A DNA stretch of 39,795 bases, taken from Actinomadura sp. KC345 (GTDB taxonomy: Bacteria > Actinomycetota > Actinomycetes > Streptosporangiales > Streptosporangiaceae). The notes under the pieces are model-generated. The model was given only the letters and a program-made list of their open reading frames with translations. It searched no databases and had not been told where the DNA came from. Position numbers and translations under genes: made by a program. This document shows positions 32,762-39,795 of this stretch, piece by piece. Location: the NCBI RefSeq assembly GCF_004348515.1, contig NZ_SMKH01000034.1, positions 1-39,795 of the forward strand, given 5' to 3'. Positions within the stretch are counted from its first letter, which is position 1. Each line of letters begins with the position of its first letter.

Positions 32762-32933
32762 GCCGGACGAGGAACGCCCGCCATGCCTCCGGAGTCATGA
32801 CCAGCCGCGGCCCCTGCGGATCCGTCGAGTCCCGAATACCGACGACGGCATCCGGCGCCGAAGCCAGCACCGCACACTCGACACAGGTCTCCGGGTAGCT
32901 CCCGCTGTGGCTACTCTTCCGCCAATGGGTCAC
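32745..32933 (-). CDS. DUF397 protein
   Basis: The 62-residue protein has the DUF397 pattern: WRKSSHSGSYPETCVECAVL, VGIRDSTDPQGPRLVMTPEA and WRAFLVRLKRG. In actinomycetes DUF397 genes follow XRE (Scr1-type) genes and act with them in developmental or antibiotic regulation (WhiJ/AbaA-like systems). The GTG at 32933 overlaps the XRE stop by four bases, so the pair is translationally coupled. Confidence 0.93.
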   Translation of the reverse strand: MTHWRKSSHSGSYPETCVECAVLASAPDAVVGIRDSTDPQGPRLVMTPEAWRAFLVRLKRGA

Positions 32934-33733
32934 CTACTATTCCCTCCCGCCGCGTCACTTCGGAGGGCCCAGACTGCCTGTTCGATTCGTTCGCGAGTCC
33001 GAGCCTCCGAAAGAGCGATCCCGCAGAGTTCCACCTGGATGGCTCGGTAAGCGGCGACGCCTTCGTCCTCGTCGATGAAGATCCTTCGCTGGAACCCATC
33101 GACGATCACGATAGGGAAGTTCCCCGTTTCAACGTGCAGGACGGCGAACGATCCGTCAACACCCGGGTTCTTGGTGGCGGTGAACGGAAGGACACGCAAC
33201 TCGATATTCGGCCACTCGGTGAGTTCGAGCAGGTACTCGAGTTGGGCGATCATGACCTCACGTCCGCCCATCCACTGACGAACCGCCGCTTCGCCAATCA
33301 CGGCACTGACGGAAAGAGGATCGGTTCTGGTGAGCGCCTCCTTTCGTGCCATGCGGGAGGCGACCAGTTGATTCACGTCCACTGCGCCGCTGCCCGGGAC
33401 GGACGTCATGACGGCGCGGGCGTACTCCGGTGTCTGGAGGAGTCCGGGGATGAGGTCGGCGTGATAGGCGAAGAGCTCCGAGGTGTCCTGTTCGAGGAGG
33501 ACGTACTCGCCATAGTTGGGCCCCTTTCCTGGGAGTTTGTGGCGTCTGATCCAGTCGCGGGAGCGGCCGCCGGTGGCGAGGCCGACCAAGGCGGATCTGA
33601 GGTCGTCGTCCTCCTTGAGGCCGTACATCATGGCGATGTAGTTGACCTCGTGGGCGCGGGCGACGACCTGGGCGTTCTCCATTCGGCTGAGGGCGCTCTT
33701 GGACATGCTGAGGAGAGCCGCGGCCTCGTCCAA
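32930..33733 (-). CDS. XRE-family regulator with Scr1/DUF5753 domain, start apparently lost
   Basis: The protein has an HTH (TLDEAAALLSMSKSALSRME) and a long C-terminal DUF5753/Scr1 domain (GEYVLLEQDTSELFAYHADL, IPGLLQTPEYARAVM, QLEYLLELTEWPNIELRVLP, FIDEDEGVAAYRAIQ). It pairs with DUF397 downstream and faces an ATP-binding protein, the WhiJ-type layout. The coordinates cover the open part from a TTG at 33733, which lies inside the HTH. Coding sequence clearly extends upstream (KRPPTVRRRRLGVQLRKIRE) to about 33805, but that frame has no start codon before a stop. One more G in the run at 33797-33802 would connect it to GTG 33819. Confidence 0.8.
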   Translation of the reverse strand: MDEAAALLSMSKSALSRMENAQVVARAHEVNYIAMMYGLKEDDDLRSALVGLATGGRSRDWIRRHKLPGKGPNYGEYVLLEQDTSELFAYHADLIPGLLQTPEYARAVMTSVPGSGAVDVNQLVASRMARKEALTRTDPLSVSAVIGEAAVRQWMGGREVMIAQLEYLLELTEWPNIELRVLPFTATKNPGVDGSFAVLHVETGNFPIVIVDGFQRRIFIDEDEGVAAYRAIQVELCGIALSEARTRERIEQAVWALRSDAAGGNSR

Positions 33734-33985
33734 GGTCAGGCCGCGCTCTTCGCGGATCTTGCGTAGCTGGACACCGAGGCGCCGTCGGCGGACGGTGGGG
33801 GGTCGCTTCGACGTATCACCAAGTGTGAGTGATCAGCAACAGGCTGTCATGGCGCTTGTGAAGATGGGGATATCCCACCTCTCTCAACTCCCAAAGTTGC
33901 CCGCTCCCCTTGTCAGCCAAGGCGATTGTGCGGCCTCACCTGGCCATTCATGCTGGCGGAGAACCTCACCAGAAGGAGTGGAACG

Positions 33986-34960
33986 ATGACGGGGTGTGAG
34001 ACGTGGGCCAGGGAGCCTGGCCACATGAAGCTGCTCGGGACGATCACGAAGCCGGGCGTGCCGAAGTCAGCTCAGGCCGCGCGGGCGTTCGTTCGCGGCC
34101 TGGCCCCGCATATCGAGGACGAAGCCATGGCCGACATCGTCCTCTGCGTGGACGAACTGGTCGCGAACGCCTGCGAGCACACCGCGTCCGGGGCGGGCGA
34201 CGGCGAGGTCACCGTCATCGTGAGCACCAGCGAGGACGTCCTGCGCGTGACCGTCCTCGACCAAGGCGGCACCCGGGGCCAACCACGCGTGCACCACGAT
34301 CCGTGCTCGGAAGACGGCCGTGGCCTACTGCTGGTCGATGCGCTATCGAAGAGCTGGGGAACGCACCCGGCACTGAACGGCACGGCCGTCTGGGCGGAAT
34401 TCCGCGCGGTGCCCAGGTCCCCCCGCCCTCTAATTGATGGCGGGCGCCGTCCAGCGGAAGGGATGTCCGGCATGAACGAGGAACTGGCCCGCGACGACAA
34501 CGGCGACGCGTTGACCGGGTTCTACCGGACCGCCGAACACGACTGTCCCGACGACGCGCCCCTAACGGCCGCCCTGGTGGCCTTGTGGCAGGACGACCAC
34601 CGGCTGCTGCTGGTGTTCAACCGCTACCGGCAGTGCTGGGAACTCCCCGGCGGAATGATCGACCCGGGAGAAACACCGCACCGAGCAGCAGTCCGGGAGC
34701 TACACGAGGAGGCCGGAATCCACATGGAGACCCTGACCTTCGTCGGCTACGCCCGCTTCAGGCTCGGCACCGAACAGCGCACCGAATACGCCGCCCTCTA
34801 CACAGCCCCGGCCACGCCGCACGACGACCATTTCAAGCCCAACGAGGAGATCTCGGCGATCTGCTGGTGGAACGGCAGCGGGCCGCTAACCGGCCGCCTC
34901 CACCCCCTCGACGCGACGCTGGCCCGCCTCACCCGAAGCCACGCAACCCGGCGGGACTGA
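33986..34960 (+). CDS. Fusion of anti-sigma-type ATPase domain and Nudix hydrolase
   Basis: The ATG at 33986 (AAGGAG upstream) opens a 324-residue frame. Residues about 15-155 are an RsbW-like HATPase: VLCVDELVANACEHTASG, VTVLDQGG, EDGRGLLLVDALSKSWGTH, TAVWAEFRAVP. After a short linker (RSPRPLIDGGRRPAEG) comes a full Nudix domain with a canonical box (GGMIDPGE, then RELHEEAG). The Nudix part also has its own start, ATG 34473, with GGAAGGG upstream. A 6-C run at 34419-34424 lies between the domains, and one base more or less there would end the ATPase at once. Either a true fusion or a recent read-through joins two genes. Confidence 0.8.
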   Translation: MTGCETWAREPGHMKLLGTITKPGVPKSAQAARAFVRGLAPHIEDEAMADIVLCVDELVANACEHTASGAGDGEVTVIVSTSEDVLRVTVLDQGGTRGQPRVHHDPCSEDGRGLLLVDALSKSWGTHPALNGTAVWAEFRAVPRSPRPLIDGGRRPAEGMSGMNEELARDDNGDALTGFYRTAEHDCPDDAPLTAALVALWQDDHRLLLVFNRYRQCWELPGGMIDPGETPHRAAVRELHEEAGIHMETLTFVGYARFRLGTEQRTEYAALYTAPATPHDDHFKPNEEISAICWWNGSGPLTGRLHPLDATLARLTRSHATRRD

Positions 34961-34974
34961 CCTCCAGCCTCATC

Positions 34975-35229
34975 GTGCCCGTCCTCGACCGGGGCGGCGC
35001 CGAGGAGGCCACGTTCGCCGCCTTCGAGGACAACCACGCCTCCCACGCCGTCTCGCGCAAGCTCGGCTACCGGCATGACGGCCTCGAACGCCACGTGATC
35101 CGCGGAGCCATGACCGTCGACGTCCGGCTACGCCTGAGCCGCGCCGACTGGGGCCTGCACCGCACGACGCCCGTCACGATCGAGGGCCTCGAACCGAGCC
35201 TGCCCATGCTGGGCCTCCCCGCTTCATGA
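34975..35229 (+). pseudogene. C-terminal fragment of a GNAT acetyltransferase
   Basis: Only the last third of a GNAT protein is present: GAEEATFAAFEDNHASHAVS, RKLGYRHDGLERHVIRGAM, then RLRLSRADWGLHRTTPVTIE to a stop at 35229. The acetyl-CoA loop (R/Q-x-x-G-x-G/A) is missing. The frame is open upstream only into the Nudix region of another gene. It is a 5'-deleted remnant. Confidence 0.7.
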
Positions 35230-35272
35230 CCATCGTCGATCAGGCGGCACTTCTACCGTTTAGTCTTGCCCG

Positions 35273-36076
35273 ATGCCGCTCCTCGTCCTTTCGCCCCGGT
35301 ACACCTCGGACTCGAAGGCATTGCGCGCCGCATGCGGACGGGCGGGCTGGAAATCGGAACGGCTCGGCGGCTGGCGTGCCCCGGGACGGCTGCGCGGGCA
35401 CGACGTGGCACTTTACGGCGAACCGACATTCGTCGAGGTCATCGCGGCACAACTCGGCGTGAGGCTGCTCGATGTGGCCCCCGGCTGGCTGCCGGGCCTT
35501 CCTGAGCGCCATCGACGTCGACACATCGGCATGTCGACATTGGGGGACGTCCGGCACGCCCTCCCCGAACCCACCTTCATCAAACCGGCGGACGGCCGGA
35601 AGGCATTCGAGGGCAAGGTCTACGCGGCTCCCGAGGAACTCCCCGGGCAGGACGTCCTCCCAGACGAGACCCCAGTGTTCACCTGCGAGCCGGTGAGCTG
35701 GGACGTCGAATTCCGCTGCCACGTCCTTGAAGGCACGGTCGTCACCATGTCGCCCTACCTGCTGCACGGTGAACTCGCCCTCACACAAGACGGGAACTGG
35801 AAAGCCCCAGACGCCGACGTACAAGAGGCAAGGCAATACGCCGAAGAAGTCCTCGCCGAAGTGCCCGTCCCGCCCGCGACCGTCCTGGACGTGGGACGAA
35901 TCCACGACCGTGGTTGGGCGGTGGTCGAAGCCAACGCGGCCTGGGGTGCGGGCCTTTACGGCTGCGATCCGGAACAAGTCCTCAAGGTCCTTGCCCGCTC
36001 CTGCCTCGACCGGGAACCGACACCAGCCGACCGCGACTGGATCATCGATCAGGTCAACGTGGACATGGCCGAATAG
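35273..36076 (+). CDS. ATP-grasp protein of the R2K type
   Basis: The 267-residue protein has ATP-grasp features: a nucleotide-binding lysine strand TFIKPADGRKAFEGKVYA (about 98-115), EPVSWDVEFRCHVLEGTVVT and the metal-binding end DVGRIHDRGWAVVEANAAWG with Glu and Asn. This arrangement fits the small R2K ATP-grasp family, linked in the literature to phage and conflict systems and peptide-tagging-like ligations. It would form an amide or similar bond using ATP. The partner and substrate are not visible. The start ATG 35273 has no strong Shine-Dalgarno site. A bidirectional hairpin follows. Confidence 0.8.
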   Translation: MPLLVLSPRYTSDSKALRAACGRAGWKSERLGGWRAPGRLRGHDVALYGEPTFVEVIAAQLGVRLLDVAPGWLPGLPERHRRRHIGMSTLGDVRHALPEPTFIKPADGRKAFEGKVYAAPEELPGQDVLPDETPVFTCEPVSWDVEFRCHVLEGTVVTMSPYLLHGELALTQDGNWKAPDADVQEARQYAEEVLAEVPVPPATVLDVGRIHDRGWAVVEANAAWGAGLYGCDPEQVLKVLARSCLDREPTPADRDWIIDQVNVDMAE

Positions 36077-36104
36077 GCCGTCCTCACCCACGTCCGTCGC
36101 AGCC

Positions 36105-36135
36105 GTCCGCGAGCCCCGCCCGGGGGCTCGCGGAC
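36105..36135. terminator. Bidirectional hairpin terminator
   Basis: GTCCGCGAGCCCC (36105-36117) pairs perfectly with GGGGCTCGCGGAC (36123-36135) around a 5-base loop. It lies between the convergent ATP-grasp gene and the SDR remnant. Confidence 0.85.
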
Positions 36136-36140
36136 GACGG

Positions 36141-36750
36141 TCAGATCTCCTTGAGGAAGCCCGAATCGACGGCGAAGTCGGCACCGGTCGTGCTCGCCGA
36201 ACGCGGGGACGCCAGCAGCGCGATCACGTCCGCGACCTCCTGGGGCTCGACGAGACGGCCGATCGTGAGGCTCATCATCTCCGCCGCGCCGCGCTCCAGC
36301 ACCGCATCGCGGTCAGAGCCGGTGGCTCCGGCGATGATGTCGGCCGCGCCGCCCTCGTCCGTCCACCACGCCGTACGGACCGGCCCCGGCGACACCGTGT
36401 TCACCCGGATGCCCTGCGGCGCGTACTCCTCCGACAGGCCCTTCGTCAGGTTGGTCAGTGCGGCCTTGGCCGCGTTGTAGTCGAAGTTCATCGGCCCTGG
36501 ATGACGGGCGTTCCCCGACGACACGTTCACGATAGACGCCGCGTCGCTCTTCAGCAGGTGCGGGATCGCCGCCCGCAGCGCCCGGACGACCGCGAACAGG
36601 TTGAACTCGAACATGTCGCGCCAGTCGTCGTCCGTCGGGGTGGTGAATCCGAACCGCGGCAGGTCCGCGCCGGGCGGCGGCCCGCCCGCGTTGTTGACCA
36701 GGACGTCGAGCCCGCCGAACACCTCCACCGCACGTTCCAACCGGCACAAC
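36141..36750 (-). pseudogene. 5'-truncated short-chain dehydrogenase/reductase
   Basis: The frame has SDR elements from the middle onward: LDVLVNNAGG, SIVNVSSGNARH, the catalytic YNAAKAALTNLTKGL and the C-terminal IRVNTVSPGPVRT, ending ADFAVDSGFLKEI. The N-terminal Rossmann part with the TGxxxGxG cofactor motif is absent. Upstream of VEVFGGLDVL the sequence becomes the start of a gene on the other strand. Loss of the cofactor site makes it non-functional. Confidence 0.75.
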
Positions 36751-36779
36751 GTCGCCGTCGAGCCCCCAGACTCTTTCCC

Positions 36780-37403
36780 ATGGACGTGCCCGACCTGCTG
36801 CGCCACGCAGCCGACCTCGTCCCCGCGGACGAACGGAGCGATGCCGGCCTGGGCGCCGACGACGTGCGCGAATACCTCCATCACCACGAGTGGGAGGTCG
36901 CACTGGGCATCCTCGAAGACTTCGACGGCATCCGCTGGCAGACGGTCCGGTTCTGGGGCCTGCTCATCGAGGCGGCTCAGCAGATGTGGCTCGCCAACGA
37001 CGTCGCCTGGCTGCAATGGCGACGATCCGAAACTCTGCACGGCCTGATCAGGGCAGACCTGCGACTGGTCGCCCCGGACGCGGGAGGCCGCCGCTCCCCG
37101 ATCCCCGGCAACGGGCAACTACGGCCGATGTGGTCCATCCACCGGACGGCCACCGAAAGCCACGATGAGCTGCACGTCGCCCGCATCCGAGTAGAGTCCG
37201 CCCCGGAGATCCCGCCCGGCGGACATGGCCCGATCAGGCTGCTTCCCCTCACGCCGTCCCACTGGCGCCACCTCGAACCGGGCGACACCCTCACCATGCA
37301 CGAGCAAAACCCCGTAGCCGCAACCGCGACCATCACCCAGATCGAGCACCCACCACACCGACGACGGCCACCAGGCCAAACTCCCTGTCGGTGGGCCGGA
37401 TGA
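36780..37403 (+). CDS. Hypothetical protein with EF-Tu-domain-3-like C-terminus
   Basis: The 207-residue protein starts at ATG 36780 (MDVPDLLRHAADLVPADERS) and has a helical N-terminal part with EWEVALGILEDFDGIRWQTV and QMWLANDVAWLQW. The C-terminal half (IRVESAPEIPPGGHGPIRLL, PLTPSHWRHLEPGDTLTMHE) looks like a small beta-barrel, as in EF-Tu domain 3. No GTPase motifs occur. Similar proteins seem common in actinomycetes, without a known function. The Shine-Dalgarno site is poor, and the last 20 residues are Arg/Pro-rich, so the 3' end may be altered. Confidence 0.65.
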   Translation: MDVPDLLRHAADLVPADERSDAGLGADDVREYLHHHEWEVALGILEDFDGIRWQTVRFWGLLIEAAQQMWLANDVAWLQWRRSETLHGLIRADLRLVAPDAGGRRSPIPGNGQLRPMWSIHRTATESHDELHVARIRVESAPEIPPGGHGPIRLLPLTPSHWRHLEPGDTLTMHEQNPVAATATITQIEHPPHRRRPPGQTPCRWAG

Positions 37404-37492
37404 CGGCCTGGTCGGCATCGACACGTACGCCAAGGCCATCCAGACCTCCCACGCGCGGTTCGCCGACGTCCGCGCAGATGGTGGACTCGGCG
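37351..37492 (+). pseudogene. Short coding-like remnant
   Basis: One base off the frame of the preceding gene, the sequence reads HHTDDGHQAKLPVGGPDDGL then VGIDTYAKAIQTSHARFADV with almost all codons ending in G or C. It runs into the end of the TetR-type gene. It has no start and is probably the tail of a deleted gene, or of the preceding gene after a frameshift. I do not recognise the family. Confidence 0.3.
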
Positions 37493-37495
37493 GGC

Positions 37496-38554
37496 TCAGC
37501 CGTGGGGCTTGGCGGTGGCGTGGCAGGCGCCGCGGCCTTCGGCACGGGCGATGATCTTGGCGTCTCGTGTTCGGACGGCCGCCTCCGTGGCGTCGCTGAC
37601 GGACGGGACGCCGGCCGCGGCGGCGACGGTTCCCGGCTCGTCGATGACCAGGCGCAGCCTCGGCAACGCCGCCGCCGGGAACGCCTGCCGTAGGCAGGTG
37701 CACACGTCCGCGATGACGAGCCGCGCCAGGGGGCCGAGTTCGCCCGGGTCGGCGGTGACCATGACCGCCGTGACCCAGGTGCCGGAGGGCACGGCGCGGA
37801 CCGCCTCCTCGATGGCTTCCAGCCGCTGCAGTCCGAGGACGGCCACCACGCCGTCCTCGGTGAGCGGCGCGGTCTCGCCGCGTACGACGTCGACCGCCTG
37901 TGGTGGGGACCACGGCTCGTCGACGGGACGTGCCTGCGGCGCCCAGGGCAGGTGGGCGGGCGGCCAACCGCCGTCCGTGTCCAGGACGGCCAGGGCGAGC
38001 CGCTCGCAGACGGCGACGATGTCGAACGGGTCGGAGAAGCCGGGCGCCGCCGCCGCCATCTGGGTCGTGCCGTGGAGGGTGGTGAGCGCGGCCTCCGCGA
38101 CGCGCACGAGGCGGTCGCCGCGGTCCAGCCGTTCGAGGGCGAGCCCGAGCAGGATCGCGTTGAGCTTCATCAGCTGGGCGAACGCCTGCCGGGTCCGGTC
38201 CTCCGCGAGGATCTCCGGTATGAGGTCCGTGTCGATGCGCGGGCTCTCGGTGCTGAGGGGAAGGCGGCTGACCCAGGCGCGGGCGAACGCGCCCAGCGCC
38301 TCGGGCGCCGTCCGGCCTGCGCCTTGGGACGGGACGGACGCCCGCTCGGCGAGGTCGGCCAGGACCGCGAAGTACAGGGCGCGCTTGCCGGGGAAGTTGG
38401 AGTAGACCGCGCCGCGGGTGAGTCCCGCGCGCTCGGCGATCGCATCGATCTTGGCGTCGCGGAAGCCGCGGTGCGCGAACTCGTCCCTGGCCGCGGCGAG
38501 GATCCGTGCGCGGTTGTGTTCCTGCATCTCCGCCCGGGTCCGCCGCTGACTCAT
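37496..38554 (-). CDS. TetR-family regulator with a large C-terminal extension
   Basis: The 352-residue protein has a TetR DNA-binding domain at the N-terminus (ILAAARDEFAHRGFRDAKID, AIAERAGLTRGAVYSNFPGK) and a normal helical ligand domain to about residue 205. Most TetR proteins end there. This one continues for about 150 residues: VVAVLGLQRLEAIEEAVRAV, VTAVMVTADPGELGPLARLV and LPRLRLVIDEPGTVAAA. The start ATG 38554 is preceded by GGGGGAAACGA. It is divergent from a cytochrome P450 gene and probably controls it through the dyad in between. Confidence 0.9.
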   Translation of the reverse strand: MSQRRTRAEMQEHNRARILAAARDEFAHRGFRDAKIDAIAERAGLTRGAVYSNFPGKRALYFAVLADLAERASVPSQGAGRTAPEALGAFARAWVSRLPLSTESPRIDTDLIPEILAEDRTRQAFAQLMKLNAILLGLALERLDRGDRLVRVAEAALTTLHGTTQMAAAAPGFSDPFDIVAVCERLALAVLDTDGGWPPAHLPWAPQARPVDEPWSPPQAVDVVRGETAPLTEDGVVAVLGLQRLEAIEEAVRAVPSGTWVTAVMVTADPGELGPLARLVIADVCTCLRQAFPAAALPRLRLVIDEPGTVAAAAGVPSVSDATEAAVRTRDAKIIARAEGRGACHATAKPHG

Positions 38555-38614
38555 TCGTTTCCCCCGCTCGTGCCTTGCTTGATCCCAGCGCCCCAAGATA
38601 CCGTCACCATCCAG

Positions 38615-38627
38615 ATGTTAAGAACAT
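38615..38627. promoter_or_regulatory. Dyad ATGTT-AAG-AACAT, probable TetR operator
   Basis: A perfect 5-bp dyad around AAG lies 19-31 bases before the P450 ATG. A wider pair, CAGATG (38612-38617) and CATCTG (38638-38643), surrounds it. Confidence 0.5.
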
Positions 38628-38645
38628 ATGATTGGAGCATCTGAG

Positions 38646-39795
38646 ATGCACGAGATCGACCTCACGGACGCCGAAGTCATCCGGAATCCCTTCGCGGCCT
38701 ACGGCCGGGTGCGCGAGGAGTCCCCGCTGGCGCGCCTCCAGGCGATCCCAGGCATCGACCCGTGGTGGGTCGTGACCCGCCACGAACAGGCACGGGCCAT
38801 GCTGAGCGACCCGCGCTTCGAGATCAGGTCCGACAGCTTCATGCGTCCCGACGTACCGGACGACTGCCTGCCCTACATGCGGACCATGTCCGAGATGAAC
38901 GGGCAGGAGCACGCCCGCATGCGCAAACTGGTCGCCCCCGCCTTCACCCCACGCCGCGCCACCGACTTCCGGCAGCGGATCGAGTCGATCGTCGAAGGAC
39001 TCCTCGACGCCACGGAAGCGCAGGCGAGCGACGGGACGGTGGATCTGCTGCCCCACTTCACCCGTCCGCTGCCCATGGACGTCATCTGCGAATGGGTCGG
39101 CATCCCCGAGAGCGACCGCATGCGCTGGCGTACCTACGGCGCCACCGTCGCGGGGGGCGCCGGCCCCGACTTCGCGATGGCCATCCCCGGCATCATGGAC
39201 GGCGCCAAGGCCGCGATCGCCCACCGCCGCGACGATCCCGGCGACGATCTGCTCACGGACCTCATCACCGCGCAGGCCGACGACGGCGACCGGCTTACCG
39301 ACACGGAGATGGTCACCCTCGTCTGGCACCTCGTCATGGCCGGTCAGACCCCGACCAACCTCATCGCCAACGCCGTCCTCGCCCTGCTCGCCCACCCTCG
39401 GCAACGCGAGTTGCTGCGGGACGACCCCGACCTCATGCCGGGCGCGGTCGAGGAACTGATGCGCTGGTGCGGCCCGACGCTTCTGACGATCCCGCGCTAC
39501 ACGCGCGAGGACACGGAACTGTGCGGCACACGCGTAAGCGAAGGCCAATCCGTCGTCGCCTCGGTGGCCGCCGCCAACCGCGACCCACGCGTCTTCAATG
39601 ACCCGGACGAACTCGACGTCACACGCCCCAAGGGCGAGAACCCGCATCTGGGCTTCGCCCATGGCCCGCACTTCTGCCTCGGCGCCTCAATGGCCCGGGT
39701 GCAAACCCAGGTGGCACTCAACGCACTACTGCGCCGCTACCCCGACCTGACGCTGGCATCCACCCCCGACGAACTACGCGCCCCCTGTCTCTTAT
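38646..39795 (+). CDS. Cytochrome P450, cut at the right edge
   Basis: A soluble bacterial P450, from ATG 38646 to the window end; about 380 residues are seen. Motifs are MNGQEHARMRKLVAPAFTPR (C helix), the I helix VWHLVMAGQTPTNLIA, EELMRW (ExxR motif region) and the heme-binding loop FAHGPHFCLG with its Cys ligand. In the I helix the usual acidic residue of AGxE/D is Thr. It needs ferredoxin and a reductase, which are not nearby. The last 11 bases match a sequencing adapter, so the true C-terminus (about 20 residues) is not in the window. It is divergent from the TetR-type gene. Confidence 0.93.
   Translation, partial: MHEIDLTDAEVIRNPFAAYGRVREESPLARLQAIPGIDPWWVVTRHEQARAMLSDPRFEIRSDSFMRPDVPDDCLPYMRTMSEMNGQEHARMRKLVAPAFTPRRATDFRQRIESIVEGLLDATEAQASDGTVDLLPHFTRPLPMDVICEWVGIPESDRMRWRTYGATVAGGAGPDFAMAIPGIMDGAKAAIAHRRDDPGDDLLTDLITAQADDGDRLTDTEMVTLVWHLVMAGQTPTNLIANAVLALLAHPRQRELLRDDPDLMPGAVEELMRWCGPTLLTIPRYTREDTELCGTRVSEGQSVVASVAAANRDPRVFNDPDELDVTRPKGENPHLGFAHGPHFCLGASMARVQTQVALNALLRRYPDLTLASTPDELRAPCLL
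39785..39795. other. Probable Nextera adapter remnant at the contig end
   Basis: CTGTCTCTTAT is identical to the first 11 bases of the Tn5/Nextera mosaic-end adapter read-through sequence. It lies exactly at the window edge. It is most likely not genomic, and the three codons it creates in the P450 (Cys-Leu-Leu) should be ignored. Confidence 0.75.

Overview
The window is very GC-rich, with strong G/C preference at third codon positions, GTG and TTG starts and purine-rich Shine-Dalgarno sites. The gene families point to a filamentous actinomycete, most likely of the Streptosporangiales / Thermomonosporaceae type (Actinomadura-like; this genus guess is inference). Marker families are a tuf3-type second elongation factor Tu, a Streptomyces subtilisin inhibitor-like protein, an XRE-DUF397 pair facing an ATP-binding protein, and a DUF2089/ABC operon. 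The last 11 bases match the start of the Nextera mosaic-end adapter, so the right edge is probably a draft-contig end and the P450 there is cut by assembly, not by biology.

Layout. 1-5.7 kb: a secreted EEP-type hydrolase (cut at the left edge), tuf3, an MFS exporter followed by a possible 39-residue membrane peptide, arginine deiminase, and an orphan anti-sigma-type ATPase. 5.9-10.4 kb: an orphan PAS-GAF-PAS histidine kinase with a 48-codon insertion in its ATPase domain, a TPP-riboswitch-controlled CytX permease, a rhodanese and an SSI-type protease inhibitor. 10.4-15.5 kb: a decaying stretch (frameshifted hydrolase, a small remnant, repeated GCAAGT inverted repeats), a toxin-antitoxin pair, a SnoaL-like protein with a divergent XRE/MmyB regulator, a small hypothetical gene and an Fpg/Nei glycosylase. 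A cluster of DnaA-box-like 9-mers lies just upstream of the glycosylase.

15.7-21.1 kb: a copper module (two CsoR-like operators, copZ, a His-rich exported protein, copA), then a MarR regulator divergent from an old-yellow-enzyme reductase. 21.2-26.2 kb: a broken polysaccharide deacetylase-glycosyltransferase fusion, an ECF sigma factor translationally coupled to a membrane protein with a disordered tail, an amino-acid-type solute-binding lipoprotein, and a HisI-like protein without the metal-binding aspartates. 26.3-31.2 kb: a TetR/DHA2 exporter pair with twin operators, and a five-gene minus-strand operon (DUF2089 protein, small membrane protein, SHOCT-like protein, ABC ATPase, ABC permease).

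31.3-37.5 kb: a patchwork of small intact genes (Nudix, GNAT, DUF397, XRE, ATPase-Nudix fusion, R2K-type ATP-grasp) and truncated remnants (LuxR, GNAT, SDR), typical of a rearranged accessory region. 37.5-39.8 kb: an enlarged TetR regulator divergent from a cytochrome P450.

No single stretch can be called a new system from sequence alone. The best candidates for follow-up are the DUF2089-membrane-SHOCT-ABC operon, the ATPase-Nudix fusion beside a XRE-DUF397 pair, the HisI-like protein without its catalytic aspartates, the DnaA-box cluster, and the His-rich protein between copZ and copA. No tRNA, rRNA, CRISPR array or complete insertion sequence was seen.
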